Shown piece after piece: positions 8,684 through 13,936 of a DNA stretch of 13,936 nt. Both the position numbers and the translations under genes were made by a program. Under the pieces are notes generated by a model that made no database searches, had not been told where the DNA came from, and worked only from the letters and a program-made list of their open reading frames with translations. Numbering within the stretch: the first letter of the stretch is position 1; each line of letters starts with the position of its first letter. This DNA comes from DATBWZ01 sp036514535 (GTDB lineage Bacteria > JAMCPX01 > DATBWZ01), in NCBI GenBank assembly GCA_036514535.1, contig DATBWZ010000137.1, positions 1-13,936 of the forward strand, in the 5' to 3' direction.

Positions 8684-9564
8684 TTCTGCTTCCTGCCTGC
8701 TCTCAATTTGGCGCTCCTTGCTCTGGGATTTACTCTTACCTCCTCTACAGAGGGAGTAATAACCTTCTTTGTAAGAATCTCAAAAACTCCAGTGCTTTGC
8801 CATTCGCGAAAAGTATTTTTTACTATTCTATCTTCAAGGGAATGAAAAGAGATTACTGTAATCCTGCCGCCAACCTTAAGCAATCCAAGGGCTCCAGAAA
8901 GAAATCTTCGCAGGTTTTCCAATTCCATGTTAACAGCAATCCTTATTGCTTGAAAGACACGGGTAGCCGGATGGATCTTTGCTCTACGGCTATAGGGAGG
9001 AACCGACATTTTAACCAATTCGGCAAGGTCTTTTGTAGTCTTTACCGGCAGTTTTTTCCTCTCGTCCACAATTTTCCTGGCTATTTTCTCTGAATGCCGC
9101 TCCTCGCCAAATTCCCTGAAGATTTTAGAAAGCCTTTCAATGTTCCAGAAATTCACAACTTCATAGGCGGTCAGAACATTTGCCTGCCCCATCCTCATGT
9201 CCAGCGGACCATTCCGCACGAAACTGAATCCACGTTCAGCGTTATTAAGCTGCAATGACGAAACACCGAGGTCAAGAAGAATACCATCAACATATTGAAT
9301 GCCATGCATGCTGAGTATCTCACCTGCATTAACATAGTTTCCGCAGATTGCATCATACCGTCCCGCAAATTCTTCAAGTTCAGCCTTTGCAATTTCTATT
9401 GCCCTTTCATCAAGATCAATACCGATCACCTTTCCCCCGGGAGAACTGTTTTCAAGTATTGCCCTTGTATGTCCGCCACAGCCAAGAGTACAATCAAGAT
9501 AAAGCCCGTTGCTCTCAGGAGAGAGGTACATCACAACTTCCTTCCTAAGAACAGATTCATGCAC
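8680..9564 (-). CDS. rsmH: RsmH (MraW), 16S rRNA C1402 N4-methyltransferase
   Basis: RsmH uses S-adenosylmethionine to methylate N4 of C1402 in the decoding region of 16S rRNA. The product is 294 aa, slightly short of the usual 300-315. Signatures: HESVLRKEV at the N-terminus, the SAM-binding loop DCTLGCGGHTRAIL at 24-37, GIDLDERAI near 48-56, DGILLDLGVSSLQL, RGFSF with GPLDMRM, HPATRVFQAIRIAVNMEL, and GGRITVISFHSLEDRIVK near the end. The start is GTG at 9564: GGAGGGG at 9580-9574 lies 9 nt upstream, and the residues after it match the family N-terminus. It begins 39 nt after mraZ and overlaps ftsL by 4 nt. Confidence 0.97.
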   Translation of the reverse strand: MHESVLRKEVVMYLSPESNGLYLDCTLGCGGHTRAILENSSPGGKVIGIDLDERAIEIAKAELEEFAGRYDAICGNYVNAGEILSMHGIQYVDGILLDLGVSSLQLNNAERGFSFVRNGPLDMRMGQANVLTAYEVVNFWNIERLSKIFREFGEERHSEKIARKIVDERKKLPVKTTKDLAELVKMSVPPYSRRAKIHPATRVFQAIRIAVNMELENLRRFLSGALGLLKVGGRITVISFHSLEDRIVKNTFREWQSTGVFEILTKKVITPSVEEVRVNPRARSAKLRAGRKQK

Positions 9565-9573
9565 GCTTTCAAT

Positions 9574-9580
9574 CCCCTCC
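9574..9580 (-). promoter_or_regulatory. Strong ribosome binding site for rsmH (GTG start)
   Basis: GGAGGGG sits 9 nt before the GTG at 9564, within a purine-rich run in the 39-nt mraZ-rsmH gap. It is the best reason to accept the GTG start. Confidence 0.7.
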
Positions 9581-9603
9581 CCCGCGGTGTACCCTGTAGA
9601 AGT

Positions 9604-10068
9604 TCAAATACCGAGTTCAGCAAGAGCATCCCTGTGTCCGTCTATCGTCTCAAGTATTCTCTTTTCGGCCTCCATCCAGTTCTTTTTGCTCCACAATTCA
9701 AATCTGGTAGATATGCCTATAAAAACCACATCCTTATCAAACCCTGCGTGCAATCTCAGATCCGGAGGCACAAGAACCCTGCCCTGCTTGTCTATAGAAC
9801 ACTCTTGGGCGCCACCTATATAAAATCTTTGAAACGCCTTTATATCTCTTCTCAACTGCGGAAGCCCCATTATCTTTTGCGTCAGTTCCTGCCAGATAGA
9901 AACAGGATAAACATCTACACATCCCTCACCTTTGGTCATAACAATTTTATCCCCAAAACGGTTTTCAATAGCATCTCTGAACCTGGCAGGAATACTAACC
10001 CTGCCCTTGCCGTCCATCGTATGCTCAACAGTTCCTAAAAACATCAATCTCTCAGATTCCTCTTTCAT
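9604..10068 (-). CDS. mraZ: MraZ, dcw-cluster transcriptional regulator
   Basis: MraZ is a ring-forming DNA-binding protein that binds repeats in its own promoter and represses the dcw operon (shown in E. coli and mycoplasmas). The product is 154 aa with two SpoVT/AbrB-like half domains, each with the DxKGR-type signature: MDGKGRVSIPARFRD at about 18-32 and IDKQGRVLVPPDLR at about 93-106. The ATG at 10068 is the first start in frame, with GTGGGA just upstream. MraZ proteins usually begin MFxG, which here is the ATG at 10044 (MFLGTVEHTMDGKGR), so the first eight residues may not be translated. It is the first gene of the cluster, directly behind a promoter with likely MraZ boxes. Confidence 0.96.
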   Translation of the reverse strand: MKEESERLMFLGTVEHTMDGKGRVSIPARFRDAIENRFGDKIVMTKGEGCVDVYPVSIWQELTQKIMGLPQLRRDIKAFQRFYIGGAQECSIDKQGRVLVPPDLRLHAGFDKDVVFIGISTRFELWSKKNWMEAEKRILETIDGHRDALAELGI

Positions 10069-10074
10069 GTTTTC

Positions 10075-10112
10075 CCACTTTATACCATTTTATGGGTAAA
10101 CTATACCACTTT
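10075..10112 (-). promoter_or_regulatory. Probable MraZ operator: three AAAGTGG-type boxes
   Basis: Three direct repeats lie on the minus strand: AAAGTGG (10112-10106), AAAATGG (10091-10085) and AAAGTGG (10081-10075). Their offsets are 21 and 10 bp, so all face the same side of the helix. This resembles the mycoplasma MraZ box AAAGTG(T/G) and the E. coli TGGG-type repeats with a 10-bp period. The first box abuts the -10 and the last overlaps the region just before the mraZ start, a layout that fits autorepression. Confidence 0.65.
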
Positions 10113-10127
10113 TAAAAAACTTGTCAA
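10100..10127 (-). promoter_or_regulatory. Sigma70-type promoter of the mraZ/dcw operon
   Basis: On the minus strand, TTGACA (10127-10122) is a perfect -35, followed after 16 nt by TATAGT (10105-10100), a 5-of-6 match to the -10. Transcription should begin near 10093, giving a 5' leader of about 25 nt to the ATG at 10068, or about 50 nt to the ATG at 10044. It is the only strong promoter I see in the window. Confidence 0.8.
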
Positions 10128-10322
10128 GTGAAAAATTGCACTCGGACAGACAAACATCTTTAAATATCTGAAGGATAACTTTATATAGTGTGGTGGGATA
10201 AAAATTAACTATGTATAGTGGACCAGTTAACTGTTACTTTTGTCTATATCCTGTGATTAAATCTCGTTTGCCGCATTGTCTGAATTGAATAAAATTCCCG
10301 GATTTAAACTATGCCGTATGTT

Positions 10323-11411
10323 TTAATTTTTTTTGTTTTTTCCATCTAACTTTAATTTCTTAACCTCTTCAATAAATGCCTCAACCTTTTTGTTTACCTC
10401 AGCAGGCACATCCATAAATTGGACACCCATTCCAGGGTTATGCAGCGTAGTTTTTGCTTCTTCCTCGTCCAAAATATACACAACCCTTCCGGGAAGTTCT
10501 ATTTGACTTGAATCAGGCAGGACAAAAATAATATTAACCCTGGCATCAAAAGGCAGCGGGTTATTGGTTTTGATAAATATGCCGCCCTTGCTTATGTCCT
10601 CCGTATACCTCTGTATGAACCCATCAATGGTCTTAAATGTTAATTTTATCTCAGCGCGGACCCTTTCATGCTCCCGCTTTTCCTCAAATTCTATGGTCTC
10701 CTTCTCTTTCATTTTTTCTATGAACTCTTCAAGTTTTTTGCTAAGTTCCGTAGGTACATCCACAAATTGAATACCTATTCCGGGACTGCGGCCCAGCACC
10801 TTAGCATCATCCTCCTTCAGTATGTACACAACCCTGCCTGCAAGATCAATCTTATTTGTATCAGGCAGAACAAGCGTCACCATAACATTAGTTTCATAAG
10901 GAAGAGGATTTATGGTTTTGATAAATATGCCGCCTTTGCTTATGTCCTCCGTATATTTTTTTATAAAATCTTTGGGGGTCTTAAATTTTACTACTATTTC
11001 AGCGCGGACCCTTTCATGCTCCCGCTTTTCCCCAAATATGCCGAGGCGTTTCTCTATTTCACGCTGAACAATATTGAGATCAAACGGCATGGCAAATTTT
11101 TGCTCGGTAACAGCGGAAATTTTCTGCAATAATTCCTCCCGTTCTTTTTCGTGAAGGCCCATAAATTCCACCGCCTTGAGATTCAATCTGTGAATCCAGG
11201 TATTAAACCAGTTAAGGTATGAAGGCAGGAACTTCTGAAATTCAAACCTGAAGAGGAAATAACACACATTCTTTTGTGCTGAAAAAAACAGGGAGACATC
11301 GCCTAAACTATTCGGATGAAACCTGCTTATTGCCAATCTTAAAAAATTAAAAACCTCCCTGGTATCCTTGGAATAACTGTCGGACAACAAAAGCAGGTCA
11401 AAATATTTCAT
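10323..11411 (-). CDS. Protein with two tandem PilZ domains
   Basis: PilZ domains bind the second messenger cyclic di-GMP. The product is 362 aa. Residues 1-125 form a domain I do not recognise: hydrophobic and aromatic-rich at first, then helical and charged. Two PilZ domains follow (about 128-235 and 244-352). Each has the c-di-GMP signature: RxxxR (R130/R134 and R246/R250 in KREHER) and DxSxGG (D156-G161 and D272-G277 in DISKGG). The paralogous Myxococcus-type PilZ group is the closest family I recall. A charged linker (EKMKEKETIEFEE) joins the domains and the tail is lysine-rich. The ATG at 11411 has AAGGA 6 nt upstream. No partner is identifiable; the signatures make ligand binding likely, the role in division or motility is unknown. 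Confidence 0.85.
   Translation of the reverse strand: MKYFDLLLLSDSYSKDTREVFNFLRLAISRFHPNSLGDVSLFFSAQKNVCYFLFRFEFQKFLPSYLNWFNTWIHRLNLKAVEFMGLHEKEREELLQKISAVTEQKFAMPFDLNIVQREIEKRLGIFGEKREHERVRAEIVVKFKTPKDFIKKYTEDISKGGIFIKTINPLPYETNVMVTLVLPDTNKIDLAGRVVYILKEDDAKVLGRSPGIGIQFVDVPTELSKKLEEFIEKMKEKETIEFEEKREHERVRAEIKLTFKTIDGFIQRYTEDISKGGIFIKTNNPLPFDARVNIIFVLPDSSQIELPGRVVYILDEEEAKTTLHNPGMGVQFMDVPAEVNKKVEAFIEEVKKLKLDGKNKKN
10566..11031 (-). repeat. Internal DNA duplication encoding the two PilZ domains
   Basis: Tracts repeat at an exact 348-bp offset (116 codons). Positions 10651-10683 and 10999-11031 are identical over 33 bp. Positions 10566-10607 and 10914-10955 match at 41 of 42 bp. These tracts encode the two c-di-GMP signature motifs, while the DNA between them has diverged. 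Confidence 0.85.
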
Positions 11412-11432
11412 CCCTTATCCTTCATTTTGATA

Positions 11433-11456
11433 GGGGCGTTATTTAAATAACGCCCC
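11433..11456. terminator. Perfect 24-bp palindrome after rnpB (possible terminator or processing hairpin)
   Basis: Arms GGGGCGTTAT and ATAACGCCCC surround TTAA, allowing a 10-bp stem with a 4-nt loop. It starts 5 nt after the inferred 3' end of rnpB and ends 21 nt before the PilZ ATG. No U-tract follows on the minus strand (TATCAAAATG), so it is not a standard intrinsic terminator. It may define the rnpB 3' end by pausing or by blocking exonucleases, or be a protein-binding palindrome. Confidence 0.5.
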
Positions 11457-11460
11457 CACA

Positions 11461-11857
11461 ACAGCAGGTATAGGCCAGATCCTGTATTCGGCGGCCATTC
11501 GTCTAATGCGGCTTACCCGGTAACGCAGCGCTGTTCTCACAGCGCACTTGCCAGGGCTGCTCAGCGCTACCCTATTCAGCCTTGCTCCTGGCGGGGCTTG
11601 CCCTGCCACGGGTGTTGCCACCACGAGCGGTGAGCTCTTACCTCACCTTTTCACCCTTGCCCCACATTCGCTAAAGCTTCGGCGGGCAAGCCCACCGAAA
11701 CATATAGTGCGTAGGCGGGGCGGTATTTTTTCTGTGGCGCTTTCCGTCACAAGGGAATATTGTCCCTTGTGCCCGCGATTTCTCGCGGCACCATGCCCTG
11801 CGGAGTCCGGACCTTCCTCCCTCCGCCAAAAGCGGAGAGCGACCGCCTGCCTGCTGT
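11461..11857 (-). ncRNA. rnpB: RNase P RNA, bacterial type A
   Basis: This is the catalytic RNA of RNase P, which removes 5' leaders from pre-tRNAs. The ends come from P1: ACAGCAGG (11857-11850) pairs perfectly with CCTGCTGT (11468-11461). In order, I see P2 (GGCGG with CCGCC near the 3' end), a short P3 (CTCCGC, a U-rich loop, GCGGAG), and the conserved core GAGGAAGGTCCGGACTCC. Next are the ACAGAAA...TACCGCC core, GGTGAGGTAAGAGCTCACCG, the P15 region, AATAGGG, then AGACGAATGGCCGCC and ACAGGATCTGGCCTA, the 3' strand of P4. Length is about 397 nt. Presence of the P15-L15 and extended architecture fits type A. Upstream, 41 nt separate it from the RNase H gene. No strong promoter is visible, so it may be cotranscribed and processed. 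Confidence 0.95.
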
Positions 11858-11898
11858 ATACAGCCTCATCTATCAATATCTCTGTCCTGCCCACAACC

Positions 11899-12363
11899 TT
11901 ATGCTCCAGCATCAATTGCCATATTTGCGAGCAGATCAGCATCCCTGTTACTCTCCCGCGGAATATGCGTGTATATTATTTTATCAAATCCGCTGGATAA
12001 AGTCATCACCTTCCGAAACATTTTAATTATCTCCGGATGCTTCACCCTGTAATCTCCATTCATCTGCTTCACAAGAAGTTCAGAGTCGGAATAGACCTTC
12101 ACACTCTTAACATCAATTTTTTTGGCATATTGCAATCCGAGAAGGAGAGCATTGTATTCTGCTATATTATTAGTTGCAATTCCAAGATACTTGGTAAGCT
12201 TTTTCAGAATTATTCCGTCGGAATTTTTAATAATAGCGCCGGCGCCGGCATAACCAGGATTGCCTCTGGAAGCGCCATCTATGTGTATAATTATTGAAAT
12301 TTGATTCTTCGCGCCCTTTCTGAATTCAGAAGAGTCTGCCGTTTTTGTCCTTGCTATTGACAT
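11899..12363 (-). CDS. rnhA: Ribonuclease HI family protein
   Basis: RNase HI cuts the RNA strand of RNA-DNA hybrids, for example Okazaki primers and R-loops. The product is 154 aa. After a ~20-residue polar N-terminal extension, the RNase H fold shows all four acidic active-site residues: D29 in HIDGASRGNPG, E69 in NIAEYNALL, D93 in YSDSELLVKQ and D143 in NRDADLLAN. The AEYNALL-type helix and compact size resemble the bacterial/archaeal group of small RNases H more than the E. coli enzyme with its basic protrusion. The ATG at 12363 overlaps xseB by 38 nt. GGGGAG at 12376-12371, 7 nt upstream, supports it, and no other start lies before the DGASRGNPG motif. The symbol is a family name; orthology to E. 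coli rnhA is not established. Confidence 0.9.
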   Translation of the reverse strand: MSIARTKTADSSEFRKGAKNQISIIIHIDGASRGNPGYAGAGAIIKNSDGIILKKLTKYLGIATNNIAEYNALLLGLQYAKKIDVKSVKVYSDSELLVKQMNGDYRVKHPEIIKMFRKVMTLSSGFDKIIYTHIPRESNRDADLLANMAIDAGA

Positions 12364-12613
12364 CTTTTATCTCCCCATCAATCACATCTATTTCTTTCTT
12401 TGTAATTTTTCCTTCTTTATCCTTCACAAGCAATTCTATTTTTCTCTCTGCGTCTTCCAGTCTCTCATTCAGATATCTCACGAGTCTAACGCCTGCATCA
12501 AACTGCTTGAGGGCATCTTCAAGTGGAATATTCCCCATTTCAAGTTTTTCAACAATCTTATCCAGTTTTTTAAGCGCTTCTTCAAAATTTATATCTGTGT
12601 CGGTCTTCTTCAC
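12326..12613 (-). CDS. xseB: Exonuclease VII small subunit
   Basis: XseB is the small subunit of exonuclease VII, a single-strand-specific DNA exonuclease in which several XseB chains bind the XseA coiled coil. The product is 95 aa. FEEALKKLDKIVEKLEMGNIPLEDALKQFDAGVRLVRYLNERLEDAERKI spans the two-helix family domain, with the conserved pattern FEEALKKLDKIVEKLE, then G, then LEDAL and a glycine before the second helix. The C-terminal tail (about 67-95) is charged and poorly conserved. The start is GTG at 12613 with AGGGAGG at 12626-12620, 6 nt upstream; no ATG occurs before residue 27. It is separated from xseA by the M23 peptidase gene, with 22 nt between them. Confidence 0.93.
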   Translation of the reverse strand: MKKTDTDINFEEALKKLDKIVEKLEMGNIPLEDALKQFDAGVRLVRYLNERLEDAERKIELLVKDKEGKITKKEIDVIDGEIKDVNSKDKNGRLF

Positions 12614-12635
12614 CTTATACCTCCCTGTTATATAC

Positions 12636-13526
12636 CTATGGACCAGTTATACCGCGTTCCTGCCTGCCACTGTCCAGATTAAGATTGAGCATACTCTGTG
12701 GATCAATTTTTGCGTTAAGCAGCCTGAATCCAAAATGCAGATGGGGTCCTGAAACCCGTCCGGTAGCACCCACATAACCAATGGGCGTTCCTTTTTCAAG
12801 AAGATCTCCAACCTTGACTAAAACCTTTGACAGATGAAAAAACATTGAATAGAGGCCCAAACCATGATCAATAACGACAGAATTGCCACTGAAAAAGAGG
12901 TCGCCCTCAAAGATAACCTTCCCCCTGTTGACTGCCATAACAGGTGTGCCCTCTGCAGCAATAATATCCATACCGGTATGAGGGTTCCTTTCTTCACCAT
13001 TTATAATTCTTCGCAATCCGAATCTGCTGCCGGGCGCGCCTCCAACAGGAAGCATAAACATCCCATTCCACAGCTTCTCGGGTGAAACAAGATTCCAGAT
13101 ATTGTCAAGGACCTCTTTCTCCTTTTCAACCCGCATCAGATCCTTCTCGCTAAGAAAGACCTTATCAGGAGGCAGGGTCAGCATCTCCGCTGGGAATTCA
13201 TAATCCTCAACAATTATTTCCTTGTTTATTTTCCCTTTTCCATCTGCAAATACCGCATTCATTTTTCCCCGAACGTGGAGATCAAGCCCCCAGAGAGCCA
13301 TTGCTTCGCCATTTGATAAATAGACCAGGGGAATATCGTTTCCACCTATATTAAGTTTAGCGGCCGTCCCATTTATTCCTTTGATTATAATAATTACAGC
13401 GCTGCCAGGAATTAGTTTCTCCGAAGGTAAAACCTGCATCTCCAGCGAAATAACGCTGGATATTGACAGAACCCAGAAGAAAGCAAAAAAAAATGCTGTC
13501 AGCTTTTTATTTCCCTTACCGTGCAA
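12636..13526 (-). CDS. Exported M23-family metallopeptidase (LytM domain)
   Basis: M23/LytM enzymes are zinc endopeptidases that cut peptide bridges in peptidoglycan, or, when degenerate, activate amidases. The product is 296 aa. A signal peptide or anchor (about 1-27: basic residues, then a hydrophobic run) is followed by a beta-rich region (about 30-110), a short helical linker, and the LytM domain (about 155-275). Zinc ligands are intact: H183 and D187 in HTGMD and H264 in PHLHFG. The catalytic histidines H231 and H262 are also present, so it should be active, unlike EnvC/NlpD. The start is TTG at 13526, overlapping xseA by 28 nt; AGGGAG at 13539-13534 is 7 nt upstream. Placement between xseA and xseB is unexpected for its function. 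Confidence 0.93.
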   Translation of the reverse strand: MHGKGNKKLTAFFFAFFWVLSISSVISLEMQVLPSEKLIPGSAVIIIIKGINGTAAKLNIGGNDIPLVYLSNGEAMALWGLDLHVRGKMNAVFADGKGKINKEIIVEDYEFPAEMLTLPPDKVFLSEKDLMRVEKEKEVLDNIWNLVSPEKLWNGMFMLPVGGAPGSRFGLRRIINGEERNPHTGMDIIAAEGTPVMAVNRGKVIFEGDLFFSGNSVVIDHGLGLYSMFFHLSKVLVKVGDLLEKGTPIGYVGATGRVSGPHLHFGFRLLNAKIDPQSMLNLNLDSGRQERGITGP

Positions 13527-13936
13527 CCTATTTCTCCCTGTTTTAATCTTACCCTCACACCGTCGCCCACCGTTGTCCTGTCAGCATTCTTAAGCACTTC
13601 TCCGGTGCTCTCCATGAATGTTATACTATACCCCCTTTCCAGCACAGCAAGCGGATTAAGGGCATTAAGATTATCTGCCTTAGCAGAAATCATTGTTTTT
13701 TTTAATTCAACGGTTCTTTTTATCCCGTTCAAAATTCTCTCCGAAATATCATCCAGCCCTTCTTTAAGTTCCTCTATCCTCTTCCTTGGATCCAGCAAGC
13801 GGTGCGTCAGCAGTTCAATCCTTGAATGAAGATTCTGAAGATGATTCGCGTACGCTATATTAAATCGCCGGCTCAACTCCTTAACCCTTAAACGGAGGTC
13901 TTCCCTGTTTTTCACCACAAGTTCGGCAGCAGCCGA
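13499..13936 (-). CDS. xseA: Exonuclease VII large subunit (C-terminal part)
   Basis: This is the 3' end of xseA, open to the window edge: 145 codons and a TGA. The first codons give SAAAELVVKNREDL, matching the conserved (TP)SAAAELV segment of the XseA catalytic domain. The middle (about residues 10-90) is a long charged helical stretch fitting the XseA coiled coil that binds XseB. Near the C-terminus NALNPLAVLERGYSITF is the highly conserved hallmark of the family, followed by GDGVRVRLKQGEIGCTV. XseA and XseB together degrade single-stranded DNA to oligonucleotides. The last 28 nt overlap the M23 gene. About two thirds of the protein, including the OB-fold, lie outside the window. Confidence 0.95.
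   Translation of the reverse strand, partial: SAAAELVVKNREDLRLRVKELSRRFNIAYANHLQNLHSRIELLTHRLLDPRKRIEELKEGLDDISERILNGIKRTVELKKTMISAKADNLNALNPLAVLERGYSITFMESTGEVLKNADRTTVGDGVRVRLKQGEIGCTVREIKS
13534..13539 (-). promoter_or_regulatory. Ribosome binding site for the M23 peptidase TTG start
   Basis: AGGGAG lies 7 nt before the TTG at 13526, within the end of xseA. A start here gives a complete signal peptide; no ATG lies in frame upstream of the hydrophobic core. Confidence 0.65.

Larger units (their letters stand above)
10069..10322. other. 254-bp intergenic region between the PilZ gene and mraZ
   Basis: The mraZ-proximal 60 bp hold the promoter and boxes described separately. The rest (about 10128-10322) is AT-rich, with no convincing ORF and no intrinsic terminator for the PilZ gene. 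It contains an imperfect direct repeat, AATTAACT at 10203-10210 and AGTTAACT at 10225-10232, 22 bp apart; the second copy lies in the palindrome CAGTTAACTG (10224-10233). Readthrough from the PilZ gene into mraZ cannot be excluded. Confidence 0.6.

Noticed and set aside
9295..10038. 247-codon open frame on the plus strand across rsmH and mraZ
   Set aside because: It is antisense to two well-supported conserved genes, and its translation has no recognisable domain or membrane pattern.
10181..10221. Possible plus-strand promoter (TATAGT-like elements and TGGTGGG) in the mraZ upstream region
   Set aside because: No plus-strand gene follows, and the TGG elements are not spaced like the MraZ boxes near the real promoter.
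11854..11863. CTGTATACAG palindrome at the 5' edge of rnpB, resembling an SOS box
   Set aside because: The E. coli LexA box is CTG-N10-CAG; here the spacing is only 4 nt. The right half also belongs to the P1 helix of the RNA, which explains it better.
11858..11900. Possible rnpB promoter with TTGTGG and GATAGA, 16 nt apart
   Set aside because: Each hexamer matches the consensus at only about three positions, too weak to call.
11548..12000. Open frames on both strands across the RNase P RNA, up to 150 codons
   Set aside because: The region is explained by conserved RNA structure; the translations look random and GC-rich structured RNA often gives open frames.

Overview
The window is one uninterrupted block of genes that all read on the minus strand, so transcription runs from high to low coordinates. 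It carries the start of a classical dcw (division and cell wall) cluster, in the order mraZ, rsmH, ftsL, ftsI, murE, murF, mraY, murD, ftsW, and the first eight codons of murG at the window edge. Upstream lies a housekeeping block: the 3' end of xseA, an M23 peptidase, xseB, an RNase HI gene, the RNase P RNA (rnpB), and a protein with two PilZ domains. I see no mobile element, CRISPR array, tRNA or change of base composition.

Organism. MurE has the DNPR signature of meso-diaminopimelate-adding enzymes, and there is a single-PASTA FtsI, an exported M23 peptidase, type A RNase P RNA and a tandem PilZ protein. With a base composition of about mid-40s % GC by eye, this suggests a diderm bacterium of the deltaproteobacterial/Nitrospirota sort or a related uncultured phylum. 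The phylum is a guess.

Layout. At 13936-11858, xseA, the M23 peptidase, xseB and the RNase H gene are packed with overlaps or very short gaps. At 11857-11461 is rnpB, with P1, P2, P3, P4 and the conserved cores readable, followed by a perfect 24-bp palindrome and then the PilZ gene. At 10322-10069 is a 254-bp intergenic region. It holds a near-consensus sigma70 promoter and three AAAGTGG-like boxes that should make mraZ autoregulated. At 10068-1 is the dcw cluster, tightly coupled by ATGA, TGATG and TAATG junctions. MurE, MurF, MraY and MurD make UDP-MurNAc-pentapeptide and lipid I; MurG makes lipid II. FtsW and FtsI polymerise and crosslink septal peptidoglycan with FtsL in the divisome. RsmH methylates 16S rRNA.

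Most worth a second look. (1) murF has no ATG, GTG, TTG or CTG at its natural N-terminus; the expected ATGA junction with murE reads ATAA, which would put an AUA start after a good Shine-Dalgarno. (2) The RNase P RNA appears to have GGC instead of GGU in the L15 loop that pairs with the tRNA 3' end, plus a compensated change in the near-universal P4 core. (3) The two PilZ domains share long, nearly identical DNA tracts, suggesting recent duplication or gene conversion. (4) A c-di-GMP-type PilZ gene lies between rnpB and mraZ. No wholly new system is evident; the region is mostly conserved core biology with unusual details.
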